Assembly (NCBI GenBank): GCA_964570285.1
Contig: CAZMXP010000069.1
Coordinates: 1 to 22,415 of the forward strand
Direction: 5' to 3'
DNA: 22,415 nt
Source: CAZMXP01 sp964570285
GTDB taxonomy: Bacteria; Planctomycetota; PLA2
The stretch's first letter is position 1; each line of letters starts with the position of its first letter. Made by a program: the position numbers and the translations under genes. The notes under the pieces are model-generated. The model worked only from the letters and a program-made list of their open reading frames with translations. It ran no database searches and was not told the origin of the DNA. This document shows positions 6,377 to 14,144 of this stretch, in pieces.

Positions 6377-8767
6377 TCAAGCCTCCTCGAGTCCCCTGGC
6401 GCACCGGAAGCCGCAGCTCGTGCCCCGAATCGCGGGACCGCTCGCGCCCCGGGCCGACGCTCGCATAACCGTCGAGTGACTGACGCAAGACCCCCCGCGC
6501 AGCACGCGCGACGTCTCGGTTGAGTCGTACCAGGAGTCCGTCCAGTCCCACATGCCTCCCGCGGCGTCGCCCATAGCGTAGACGGATTCGGCCGTCGGGA
6601 ACGCCCCGACCGGCTCCGGCTGCGCGTTCGTCGGCCGCGAGTCCCGGCACTTGCCGAGGCTCGCGTCCTCAAGGCTCCCCCACGGGAACCGCCTCCCGTC
6701 CACGCCCCGCGCCGCCTTCTCGCGCTCCTCTTCCGTCGGGAGGCGCCAGCGCTTCCCGCTGGTCCTCGCCCTCCAGGCGCAGTAGGCCACGGCGTCGTGC
6801 CACGAGATCCCCATGACCGCGATTTCTTCGAGAAACCCCGCGCCGAACCGCGCAAGGCAGAACTCCTCCGCCGCCCCCTCCACGATCACCGGCAGCGCCC
6901 TCCACTTCCCGTCTTCGCCCCTCTCCATGTAGGGCCCGTCGCCCTTCGTCTGAGGGCAGCGCTCCTTCGCATCCTCCTCGGGCAGGCTCGCCAGGAACTC
7001 CGCATACTCCCGGAAGGTCACCGGATACCGCGCGATCGCGAAGTCGGGCAGCTCGAGCACCTTCGCGTCCCTCCCCTCGCCGTAGAGGAAGGGCCCCTTC
7101 GGCACATAGACGAAACCCTCGCCGATCTCGTCGTCGGTCCGGAGCTTGACCGAGCCCTTCCACGGACGGTTGCGCGCGATCTGCACCGGGTAGCGCGTGT
7201 CGCGGAAGCCCTGCCTCTTGAGAATGCAGAGATAACTGCCCATCGGCAGCGCCACCGGGGCGAGCGGCGTCTTCCCGAGAGATCGCTCTTCGTCCGCGAC
7301 GAGGACGCCGTCCCTCTCGACGTAGCGGTAGAGGAGCACGTCGGCTCCCGGCGGGTCGGACGCAAGGCTCAGCCCCCCCGCCCCCTCCACATATGCCGCG
7401 AGCCTGCCGTCGTCGTACCGGCGCACCATCTCCAGCGCATAGGCGGCGTCCGTCGACTCGCGGCGAAGCTCCGCGTCGTCGAGGCGCGTCCGCCAGAGGT
7501 CGGCGAGCGCGCCGCGGGCGGTCGCGTTGTCCGGCTCCTGTGTCAGCGCGGCGGCGAAGAACTGCGTCGTCTCCGCGAAGGCGAGGGCGACGCGCGTCCT
7601 CGCGGCTTCTGCGTTCTCCCGCGCCTCGAGCAGCGGCCGCTTCTCCGCGACCGGCTGGTAGGGCTTGTACTTCCCAGCCTCGGACTCCGCCGCGCGCTCG
7701 GCCTCCTCCTGCTCCCGCTTCAGCCGCAGGTACTTCGACGCCGCCTCGCTCCCCTGCGCCGCGAGCCGCTCCGCCTCCTCGTGCCGCCGCTCCCGCTCCG
7801 CGCGGCCGTCGAGCCAGCGCCGGAGCGACTGGGCCAACTCCTCGGCCGTGGCGTGGCGGTCGGCGGGGGCGGGGGCCATCGCCTTCCTGCAAGTCTCTGC
7901 CAAAGGCTCCGGCACGGCGCGCCGCGGGTTTCGCGTCGCGACGTCGGGGATGTCGCCCCGCTGCTTTCGTGCCAGCAGTTCGGGGTCGCGCGGGTCGAAG
8001 GCGCCGTGCAGCGTCAGCAGTTCGTAGAGCAGGCAGCCGATCGCGTAGATGTCGCTCCGCCGGTCGAGGGTCTCCCCGCGGATCTGCTCCGGGCTCATGT
8101 AGGGGATCGTCCCCTTGATCGCCCCCTGCTGCGTCTCGAGGCCCGCCTCGATCCGCGCGGTGTCCACGACCTCGAAGTCCGCCGCCTCCTCGCTGTCGCC
8201 GCGCACGCGCGCGAGCCCCCAGTCCATCACGTGGACCTCGCCGTAGTCGCCGAGCATCACGTTCTCGGGCTTCAGGTCCCTGTGGATGACCCCCTTCTCG
8301 TGCGCGAAGTGCATCGGCTCGCAGATGCGCTCGAGGATCGTGATCAGCTTGTGCAGCGTGTATTCCTTCAGCACCTCCTTGCGCTTCAGCGCGAGGTCGT
8401 GCAGCACCTCCCGCAGCGTCCGCCCCTGCACGAGCTTCATCGTGAAGTAGAGGCGCCCCTCCTTCGTGAGTCCGATGTCGTGGATCGGCGGGATGCCGGG
8501 GTGCTCAAGCTGGCTGGTCGCCTGCGCCTCGGCGATGAAGTGGAGACGCTGGTCGCGGCCGATCGCCGCGTCGCGCCGCAGCACCTTCATCGCCACCTGC
8601 CGCCGCAGGTCCTGATCCGTGACGAGGAACACCTCGCCCATCCCCCCCTGCCCGATCGGCATCTCGACGAGGAACTTCTCCTTCGCGGGCGTGAACTCCG
8701 CCCCGCCCCCCTCCGGCGCCCCCTCCGCCCACTCCACGATGCTCCTGCGTCCGAGTTCGAAGTCCAT
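6377..8767 (-). CDS. Ser/Thr protein kinase fused to an FGE/sulfatase-modifying-factor-like domain
   Basis: A 796-residue Hanks-type kinase fusion. The kinase domain (about 33-320) has the glycine loop GQGGMGEV (39-46), Lys61, Glu80, HRDLKPEN (162-169), DWG (182-184, replacing DFG) and SPEQ (225-228). Residues about 325-400 are a charged, probably coiled-coil linker with no membrane helix. A PEGA-like beta segment (about 465-545, SDPPGADVLLY onward) follows. The C-terminal domain (about 550-792) is of the formylglycine-generating enzyme type: FVYVPKGPFLYGEG, FAIARYPVTFREYAEF, GISWHDAVAYCAW, RWRLPTEEE, LRGGSC and GFRCA. In such fusions this domain usually resembles a ligand-binding FGE fold rather than a true FGE. 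The ATG at 8767 follows a GGGAGG ribosome site. This architecture is frequent in Planctomycetota. Substrates are unknown. Confidence 0.93.
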   Translation of the reverse strand: MDFELGRRSIVEWAEGAPEGGGAEFTPAKEKFLVEMPIGQGGMGEVFLVTDQDLRRQVAMKVLRRDAAIGRDQRLHFIAEAQATSQLEHPGIPPIHDIGLTKEGRLYFTMKLVQGRTLREVLHDLALKRKEVLKEYTLHKLITILERICEPMHFAHEKGVIHRDLKPENVMLGDYGEVHVMDWGLARVRGDSEEAADFEVVDTARIEAGLETQQGAIKGTIPYMSPEQIRGETLDRRSDIYAIGCLLYELLTLHGAFDPRDPELLARKQRGDIPDVATRNPRRAVPEPLAETCRKAMAPAPADRHATAEELAQSLRRWLDGRAERERRHEEAERLAAQGSEAASKYLRLKREQEEAERAAESEAGKYKPYQPVAEKRPLLEARENAEAARTRVALAFAETTQFFAAALTQEPDNATARGALADLWRTRLDDAELRRESTDAAYALEMVRRYDDGRLAAYVEGAGGLSLASDPPGADVLLYRYVERDGVLVADEERSLGKTPLAPVALPMGSYLCILKRQGFRDTRYPVQIARNRPWKGSVKLRTDDEIGEGFVYVPKGPFLYGEGRDAKVLELPDFAIARYPVTFREYAEFLASLPEEDAKERCPQTKGDGPYMERGEDGKWRALPVIVEGAAEEFCLARFGAGFLEEIAVMGISWHDAVAYCAWRARTSGKRWRLPTEEEREKAARGVDGRRFPWGSLEDASLGKCRDSRPTNAQPEPVGAFPTAESVYAMGDAAGGMWDWTDSWYDSTETSRVLRGGSCVSHSTVMRASARGASGPAIRGTSCGFRCARGLEEA

Positions 8768-8788
8768 GGCGGCCTCCCGTTGCGCGGG

Positions 8789-8794
8789 ATTCTA
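8789..8794 (-). promoter_or_regulatory. Possible -10 box (TAGAAT) of the kinase gene
   Basis: Read on the minus strand, TAGAAT matches the TATAAT consensus at five of six bases and lies 21 bases before the ATG at 8767, with GGGAGG between. No convincing -35 box is visible in the GC-rich sequence upstream. Confidence 0.4.
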
Positions 8795-8828
8795 GCGGGC
8801 GGCGCCGGCGCCCGCACCCGGGCGGGCG

Positions 8829-9764
8829 TCAGCTCTTGCGCTTGTACCACTCGAGGCCGGGGCTGTGCCCCTTCGTCTTCGCGAGCAGGGTCGCGCGCTC
8901 CCTGTCGTCGAGCGGCCTTAGGTTGCGGGCGACGTGGGCGGCCAGTTCGATCTGCTCCACCGTCGTGCAGCCGACGATGCAGGTCCCGATGGGGAGGCCG
9001 TAGGTGTAGCGCAGGCACTCCTCGGCCCCGACGATGCCGTCGGCGGGCAGCCGGCCCGAGCAGAACACCTTCATCGCGACGACGCCCGTGCCCTTCCGGT
9101 TCGCGAAGGGGAGGCAGATCTCCTCGAAGGAGAGGTGGTGAGGATCGATGCAGGAGAGCGGGATGAGCAGCGTGTCGAAGGCGTGGCGTTCGAGCGCATC
9201 CACGAACACCTTCGGGTCGTAGTGACCCGTGATGCCGAGGAAGCGCACCTTGCCGGCCTTCTTCGCCGCGAGGCCCGCCTCGAGCGCGCCGCCCTCGCCG
9301 AGGAGGCGCGTCACGTCCTCCGCGCTCCGGAGGGCGTGGAACTGCAAGAGATCGACGCGGTCGGTCTTCAGCCGGCCGAGGCTCTCGTCGAGCTCCTTCA
9401 GGGCGCCCTCGCGGTCCCGCGCCAGCGTCTTCGTCGCGAGGAAGATCTTCTCCCGCAGGCCGTCGCCGAGGGCGAGACCAAGGCAGAGCTCGGCGTGGCT
9501 GTTTCCGTAGCTCGGCGCCGTGTCGATGTAGTTCACGCCCAGATCGACGGCGCGCCGCACGATCTCCCGTGCGCGCTTCACGGGCATGCCCCCCGCGCCC
9601 CACTGCGCCGTGCCGAGCCCCGCGAGGGAGACCTTCTGCCCGGTCTTCCCGAATGCCCGCAGCGGCATCGGACGCTCCTCGGCGAAGGCCCACGGGGCGG
9701 CCAGCGTGAGGCCCGCGGCGGCGGAACCGGCCAGGAAGGAGCGGCGACCGACGCGGCGCGGCAT
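8829..9764 (-). CDS. Tat-exported aldo/keto reductase
   Basis: A 311-residue member of the aldo/keto reductase superfamily, an NAD(P)H-dependent TIM-barrel oxidoreductase, here with a twin-arginine signal. The N-terminus has RRSFLAG (6-12), a hydrophobic stretch and an AFA cleavage site near residue 28. The mature part begins PLRAFGKTGQKVS. The catalytic tetrad is visible: Asp81 and Tyr86 (YIDTAPSYG), Lys112 (LATKT) and His143 (LLQFHA). The late GITGHYDP and IVGCTTVEQI segments are also family-typical. The ATG at 9764 puts the signal at the very N-terminus. An ATG ten codons upstream at 9794 has a G-rich stretch before it and is a real alternative. The substrate is unknown. Planctomycetota often carry such exported reductases. 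Confidence 0.9.
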   Translation of the reverse strand: MPRRVGRRSFLAGSAAAGLTLAAPWAFAEERPMPLRAFGKTGQKVSLAGLGTAQWGAGGMPVKRAREIVRRAVDLGVNYIDTAPSYGNSHAELCLGLALGDGLREKIFLATKTLARDREGALKELDESLGRLKTDRVDLLQFHALRSAEDVTRLLGEGGALEAGLAAKKAGKVRFLGITGHYDPKVFVDALERHAFDTLLIPLSCIDPHHLSFEEICLPFANRKGTGVVAMKVFCSGRLPADGIVGAEECLRYTYGLPIGTCIVGCTTVEQIELAAHVARNLRPLDDRERATLLAKTKGHSPGLEWYKRKS

Positions 9765-9885
9765 GGGGCGATTGTGGCAGACGGTCCAAGGCATCCCACC
9801 CCCTACCCCCTCCCCCTGCGCCTTTCCGTCTGTCCTCGCGTTTTGGCGGGTGGCCGAAGGGGTGGATCGAGGCGGCAGCCGCGCG

Positions 9886-12492
9886 TCACCGCGACTTCGA
9901 CTTCGGCAGCGGGCCCGCGCACTCCACGCTCGCCAGTGTCGTCGGGGTGGCCGCCGACAGGCGCAGCTTCTTTGTCTTCACAACCGGCATCCGGATCAGC
10001 ACAACGCCCCCCGCGGCGAGGCACTCCGCCTCCTTGACCGGCTTCCACTTGCTGCCGGCGGGGACCTCGACATCCCACTTCGCGGGAAAGTCCTTCACGT
10101 CGGGCGCGGCGGTGAGCGCGATCGAGGAGACGGCGGCGGTCCCCTTCTTCCACGCGAGCACGATCCCGCCGCTGTGCACCTTGACGGGCCCCGCCGCATC
10201 CTCGCCGACGATCTCCGGAGCCTCCTTCAGCGGCGTGCCGTGCCTGTGGCGCAACGCGGGCTCGCCCAGCACGACCGCCCCGCCCAGCAGCAACTCCAGG
10301 CGGGCGGGCACCGGCGGTTCGAGATCGAGGGCGATCGGATGCCAGCCCTTCTTCAGTTGCATCGGCAGGAAGAGCGTGTCGACGAGCTTGGCCTGCTTGC
10401 AGAGCGGTTGCCCCGCGACCGTCAGCGTCAGCGTGCCGTTTCCCGAGACCAGAAGCTGATAGAAGCCGTCCGCCGGCGCCTCGATCTCCCCGTCGATCCG
10501 CACGCGCCGCGCCTCGATCGGGCCGAACTTCGCCCCGAGCAGGTGGGCCCGTTCGCCCCCGACCTCCTCCGCGACGGCCCTGAGCGCGGGCACGGTCGGT
10601 CCCGCGCCCGGCTTGCCCTCGCCGACGCCCTCGGGCATCTCCACCATGACCTCGATCGGGGCGGCCAGCCACGGACGGCCATCGGAAAGCGTGAGACGCG
10701 GACGGAGGAGCAGGGGGCCCGGCCCGAGCGCCTCGCTCGCAAAGGTGAGCCTCTTCTCCTTCCCGTTCGTCTCGACAATGATCGGCTCGCCGAAGGTCAC
10801 GGTCGGCTTCGACACGAGCTTCGCGACGCCCTCCGCGCCGCCGTTGCGCACGACGACCCACGAGATCGCGGCCGAGCGCGTCTCGGTCGGATCGTCCGAG
10901 ACCACGACGGCGCGCACCTCGTGGTGTCCGTCGTCGAGCTTTGCGGTGTCGAGCGGCAGCGCGACGCGGCGCCCGTCCACCCAGACCTCCCTCCTCCCCC
11001 GCGCCCCCTCGACTTCGATCCCGACCGTGCCGGACCACGGCGAGGGCGGCGCCTTCATCGTCACGCTCTCGAACCTCGCGAACGGCCGTGCGAGGCCGTC
11101 GCCCGCGACCATCAGCTGGTAGGGGCCGAGCACGGTGCGGTAGAAGGCCTCGGCGAGCGACAGCCCTTCGGCGTAGAACGCATGGACCAGCGGATTGGGG
11201 AACTTCTGGTGCAGCGCGAGCGGCTCGGTGACGGTGCCGCTCGACCCCGCGGCGCCGTGGCGCAGGAACTCGCTGATCTTCGTCTGGCCGCCGTGGCCGA
11301 AGTCGGCGCCGTAGCTCGTCAGGTGCTCCGCGATCGCGCCAGGAAGCATCGTGCTGCCCGACTGTCTCCAGTCGAAGCCCGCGATGCCGACCACGGCGCC
11401 GACCACGTCGGGCTTCTGCGGCGGCAGCACGCCGTCGATCTGCTCGACCTTGCGGCCGAGTTCCCCAAGGCGCGTCTTCAGCGCGTGGAAGAAGGGCTCG
11501 CGCGACGTCGAGCGCACGTCGCCGTTGCGCAGGATGTAGACGGTGCCGTCGGGCCGCGTGCCGTCGCACGAGGCGGCGCGGCGCAGGCACTCCTGCACCT
11601 CCGGCAGCGAGTTGCCCCAGCGGCCGGTGTAGCCGAGTTGCGTCGAGAGGAAGTAGCCTTCGCGCACCGCGGAGAAGCCCGCCGCCGGCCGCAGCGCGGG
11701 GCTCCACTGCCCCATCTTCGCCAGTGTCGCCTTGAACTCGGGCCGCTCCCGCAGCGAGGCGAGGTCGGCGTCCTGCGCGGCGTGGGCGGCGCCGGCGAAG
11801 CCCGCCGCCTGCGCCTCGGCGAGCGCGAGCAGCGCCTCCTCCGGCTTGCCCAGCAGCGCGAGCACGCAGGCGTAGTTGTACCAGGGCTCGGCCGCGTCCC
11901 TGTAGGTCGCGAGGAAGTCGGCGAAGTTCGCGCGCGCCTGTTCGTACTGCTTCTGTTGCAACGCGGCCATCGCCCGCTGGTAGGAGGCGTTCTCCTCCGC
12001 CGTCGGCCTGCGCGGCTGCTTCCGCCCCGTCGCGAGGTCGAGGCCGTAGTACTTGTTGATCTCGAGATTCCAGAACTCGTCGCCGTTGTCGACGGCGCGG
12101 ATCAGGTAGGTGACGCCGGTCAGCGAGGCGATGCCGCCGATGACCTGGTTGTTGCGGTCGCCGAGCCGCGGGCGGAAGTCGACGCCGTAGGGGAAATCGA
12201 CGCTGTACGTGATCAGGTCGATCTGCCCGTCGAGCCCCTCCCGCACGAGGTGCGCCGCGACCGGCCTCCAGATCCGCTCCAGGAAGAGGTCGAGCGGGAT
12301 CACGCCGAGGTGCGGGATGCCGTCGACGCCGACGAGGCGGTTGTCGGGCACCCCCCGCGCCTTGCGGTACTCGTTCGCGACGAGCCGCGACGCCGCCGAC
12401 GCGCGGTTGAAGACGACAAGCGTCGTCTCGGGGCCGCCCCCCGCGCGCGCGGCGGACACAAGAGCGATCAGGATCACGGCGGCGCGGACCAT
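9886..12492 (-). CDS. TIGR03790-type secreted protein with inserted TPR segment and PA14-like domain
   Basis: An 868-residue, probably exported protein of unknown function. MVRAAVILIALVSAARA is a likely signal peptide, which fixes the ATG at 12492; the frame is open far upstream but without homology. Residues about 22-145 (TLVVFNRASAASRLVANEY, RKARGVP, DLITYSVDFPYGVDF) and 362-471 (AGFDWRQSGS, GAIAEHLTSYG, HGAAGSSGTVTEP, HQKFPNPLV, LARPF) match the uncharacterised TIGR03790 family as I remember it. Between them, about 168-260 is an insertion with a TPR-like helical repeat (YQRAMAALQQKQYEQAR, YNYACVLALLGKPEEAL). Residues about 488-555 look Ig-like. Residues about 665-740 (APADGFYQLLVSGNGTLTL, then LKKGWHPIALDLEP) look like a PA14 carbohydrate-binding domain. 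The family name is from memory and should be confirmed. Confidence 0.8.
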   Translation of the reverse strand: MVRAAVILIALVSAARAGGGPETTLVVFNRASAASRLVANEYRKARGVPDNRLVGVDGIPHLGVIPLDLFLERIWRPVAAHLVREGLDGQIDLITYSVDFPYGVDFRPRLGDRNNQVIGGIASLTGVTYLIRAVDNGDEFWNLEINKYYGLDLATGRKQPRRPTAEENASYQRAMAALQQKQYEQARANFADFLATYRDAAEPWYNYACVLALLGKPEEALLALAEAQAAGFAGAAHAAQDADLASLRERPEFKATLAKMGQWSPALRPAAGFSAVREGYFLSTQLGYTGRWGNSLPEVQECLRRAASCDGTRPDGTVYILRNGDVRSTSREPFFHALKTRLGELGRKVEQIDGVLPPQKPDVVGAVVGIAGFDWRQSGSTMLPGAIAEHLTSYGADFGHGGQTKISEFLRHGAAGSSGTVTEPLALHQKFPNPLVHAFYAEGLSLAEAFYRTVLGPYQLMVAGDGLARPFARFESVTMKAPPSPWSGTVGIEVEGARGRREVWVDGRRVALPLDTAKLDDGHHEVRAVVVSDDPTETRSAAISWVVVRNGGAEGVAKLVSKPTVTFGEPIIVETNGKEKRLTFASEALGPGPLLLRPRLTLSDGRPWLAAPIEVMVEMPEGVGEGKPGAGPTVPALRAVAEEVGGERAHLLGAKFGPIEARRVRIDGEIEAPADGFYQLLVSGNGTLTLTVAGQPLCKQAKLVDTLFLPMQLKKGWHPIALDLEPPVPARLELLLGGAVVLGEPALRHRHGTPLKEAPEIVGEDAAGPVKVHSGGIVLAWKKGTAAVSSIALTAAPDVKDFPAKWDVEVPAGSKWKPVKEAECLAAGGVVLIRMPVVKTKKLRLSAATPTTLASVECAGPLPKSKSR

Positions 12493-12544
12493 GCGCAGCA
12501 GTCTACCGCTCGCGGCGGCACGGCCGGCGCTTTCGCGGTCCACA

Positions 12545-12600
12545 TGGGGCGGCTCATCGTCCACGCCCCAGAGCGGCAGGATCACGCGGGGCGTCGCGTG
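12545..12600 (-). pseudogene. Short CHAT-domain-like coding scrap
   Basis: Read on the minus strand this stretch encodes TPRVILPLWGVDDEPP. The TPR-CHAT protein encoded at 14144-17071 has APRVIVSLWKVDDEAT in the conserved part of its CHAT domain, and the DNA of the two stretches is also clearly alike. No further CHAT sequence surrounds it and it has no start of its own. It may be what remains of a duplicated or displaced CHAT gene. Because it is so short, chance cannot be excluded. Confidence 0.35.
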
Positions 12601-12662
12601 GCGAGGTAGGGATCGGTCCCGCGCAGCTTCGCGAGCATCGCCTCCCGCTCTTCGCCGCTCAC
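12582..12662 (-). CDS. Possible 26-residue ORF, leader or truncated gene start
   Basis: A GTG at 12662 is preceded by GGGAG eight bases upstream and by an extended -10-like box at 12686-12694, and opens a 26-codon frame (VSGEEREAMLAKLRGTDPYL and six more residues). The peptide is charged, without a membrane helix, and I do not recognise it. It stops inside the CHAT-like scrap, so it may be the 5' end of a broken gene. It may also be a translated leader for the secreted protein starting at 12492. Translation is unproven. Confidence 0.3.
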   Translation of the reverse strand: MSGEEREAMLAKLRGTDPYLATRRPA

Positions 12663-12685
12663 GCCGCGCGCTCCCGCACGACGAG

Positions 12686-12694
12686 ATTATCCCA
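12686..12694 (-). promoter_or_regulatory. Extended -10-like promoter TGGGATAAT
   Basis: On the minus strand TGG is followed directly by GATAAT, a five-of-six match to TATAAT with the TGn extension. It stands out in very GC-rich DNA. It lies about 200 bases before the start of the TIGR03790-type gene and 24 bases before the small GTG ORF, and could drive both. No clear -35 box is present. Confidence 0.4.
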
Positions 12695-12869
12695 TGCTGG
12701 CGAGTCGGGCAGCTGTGGCGCATGCGCACGAGCCACCTGCCCCGCGGTTCCTGCCTTTCACCCCAAGAGCCCGCGGCGCCGTGGTCCCCTCCCGGATCAG
12801 CGACGCCGTCGCCGTACTGGTCCGCAAGCGCTCCTGACGGCGGCAGGACGAGAGGAGGCCGCGGGGGGG

Positions 12870-14144
12870 CTACCTCGGAAACTCCGTGAGGTCCCAGGCG
12901 CGCCCGCCATCCTTGAGTTCCTCGAACGTCCTGCCCGGCACGGCAACCCACAACCTCGTCCCGCACTCGTATCCGAAATCGACCCCGCTGTACGGATCGG
13001 TGGGCACTCCGTCCGCGAACCGCGGTCGCAACTCCTCGAGCGTCTGTGGCCACTCGCCGCTCTGCTGCCGCTCCTCCAGCAGCGCCATCAAGACCCTCGT
13101 CAGGCGGACCTCCGCTGCGTCCTCGGCGTAGGCCCGGTGAATGATGCCCTCGTGGAACGGACGCGAGGGCCACTGCGACGTGTTCGTGTCGGCCACTGTG
13201 GCCAGCCAGCGCTTGGCCGCCTCCTCGGGGGTAGCCGCCGACGTAGCCATCGCCGTTTCGAAGGCAGAGACGCCGCGCCTCACATCGGCGAGCAGAACCG
13301 GACGGCAAAGCCATGTGCCATAGAGCCAGCCGAACTCCTCCGAGGGGGACTGAGCCGCCTCCGGCCACCTGCCCGAGACGAGGCGCTCGAGCCACCAGAG
13401 GTAGCTCACCCTCTCTCCAGCGAGGACGGATGGGGGGGGGCCCGCGGGGGGGAGCGCGGTGGCGAGTGCCGGCTCGACGAGGCTCCGAAAGGTCGCGGCG
13501 TCGAATCCACGTCTAGCCGCGGCTCGCGACAGCACGGCACCTGCGCCGCCTGCTCGCAGCGACGTGCGCACCGCGTACTCGATGAGAAACCTCTCCGCCA
13601 TGCGATCGGCGATGTCGAACAGCAGCAGCGCCGCCGCCGCCGCCCGCTGGGTGCGCCCTTCGTCGACGCCGTCGAGGCGCACGCGGTGTTCCAGCAGCGT
13701 GGCCAACTCCCCCACCATGTGCAGCTGCGTCAGTTCGAACATCCCGCCCTTCTCCCAGCGGCATTCCTCGTGCCAGCCGGGACGCGACGGGATCCGTTCG
13801 ACGAGTTCGAAGTAGGGAGCGAGGGAGTCGAGTGCGGCGTGAAAGCCGTCCATCTCCTCGGCAGTCCAATCGGACCGTTCAGGCTCGAACTCGAGAGACC
13901 AGAGTTCCTGGCGGCTGTCCGAACGCACTTCGAGCCAGCGGTGCGCCTCCTGCAACAGCAGGAAGCCGTTCTCCTCGTCCGTGACCGCCGTCGTCGCCAG
14001 ATCCGCGAACTCGTTCGGCGGCCCCATCACACGCAGTCGCGAGAGGCACTCTTGCAGCTGCCGATCGGCGATCGCGCACCAGACGCCGTATCCGACGACC
14101 AGCAACGCCACGAGAAGCAGCACCGCACGCCTGAGCCACACCAT
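12870..14144 (-). CDS. Membrane-anchored protein of unknown function, coupled to the TPR-CHAT gene
   Basis: A 424-residue protein I do not recognise. Residues 5-26 (RRAVLLLVALLVVGYGVWCAIA) form a single N-terminal membrane helix, so the remainder is probably extracytoplasmic. The body is mostly helical, with many Trp, Glu and Arg residues (for example WHEECRWEKGGMFELTQLH). Near the C-terminus, QQSGEWPQTLEELRP followed by VPTDPYSGVDFGYE (about 365-400) is a pattern I associate with many hypothetical proteins of Planctomycetota and Verrucomicrobiota. The ATG at 14144 overlaps the stop of the upstream TPR-CHAT gene by one base (TGATG), so the two are translationally coupled. That makes a role as partner or target of the CHAT protein possible, but nothing in the sequence shows it. 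Runs of G near 13430 are in frame. Confidence 0.85.
   Translation of the reverse strand: MVWLRRAVLLLVALLVVGYGVWCAIADRQLQECLSRLRVMGPPNEFADLATTAVTDEENGFLLLQEAHRWLEVRSDSRQELWSLEFEPERSDWTAEEMDGFHAALDSLAPYFELVERIPSRPGWHEECRWEKGGMFELTQLHMVGELATLLEHRVRLDGVDEGRTQRAAAAALLLFDIADRMAERFLIEYAVRTSLRAGGAGAVLSRAAARRGFDAATFRSLVEPALATALPPAGPPPSVLAGERVSYLWWLERLVSGRWPEAAQSPSEEFGWLYGTWLCRPVLLADVRRGVSAFETAMATSAATPEEAAKRWLATVADTNTSQWPSRPFHEGIIHRAYAEDAAEVRLTRVLMALLEERQQSGEWPQTLEELRPRFADGVPTDPYSGVDFGYECGTRLWVAVPGRTFEELKDGGRAWDLTEFPR

Larger units (their letters stand above)
12493..12869. other. Gene-poor spacer with a promoter-like box and a CHAT-like motif scrap
   Basis: No full-length gene is seen in these 377 bases. 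On the minus strand they contain, in reading order, an extended -10-like box (12686-12694), a 26-codon ORF with a ribosome site (12582-12662) and, in another frame, a short motif resembling the end of a CHAT domain (about 12545-12600). The first two are listed separately. The part nearest 12869 shows nothing recognisable. Confidence 0.5.

Noticed and set aside
6797..9166. A 789-codon open frame on the plus strand
   Set aside because: It is antisense to the kinase-FGE gene, which has all its motifs intact on the minus strand. The plus-strand translation has no domain signature.
9586..12609. A 1007-codon open frame on the plus strand
   Set aside because: It lies antisense to the TIGR03790-type gene, is made of Arg/Pro/Ala/Glu/Val-rich sequence without recognisable domains, and is the expected shadow of a GC-rich coding strand.
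12582..12662. Small ORF as the C-terminal end of a second aldo/keto reductase
   Set aside because: EREAMLAKLRG vaguely resembles RERATLLAKTKG of the reductase at 8829-9764, but the match is only a few residues, and a start with ribosome site precedes it.
12493..13395. In-frame upstream extension of the TIGR03790-type gene
   Set aside because: The frame is open but overlaps the neighbouring gene, and a convincing signal peptide begins at 12492.
13428..13455. G-run as a possible frameshift in the membrane-anchored protein gene
   Set aside because: The reading frame continues intact on both sides with the same character, and the run encodes a Pro-rich stretch in frame.
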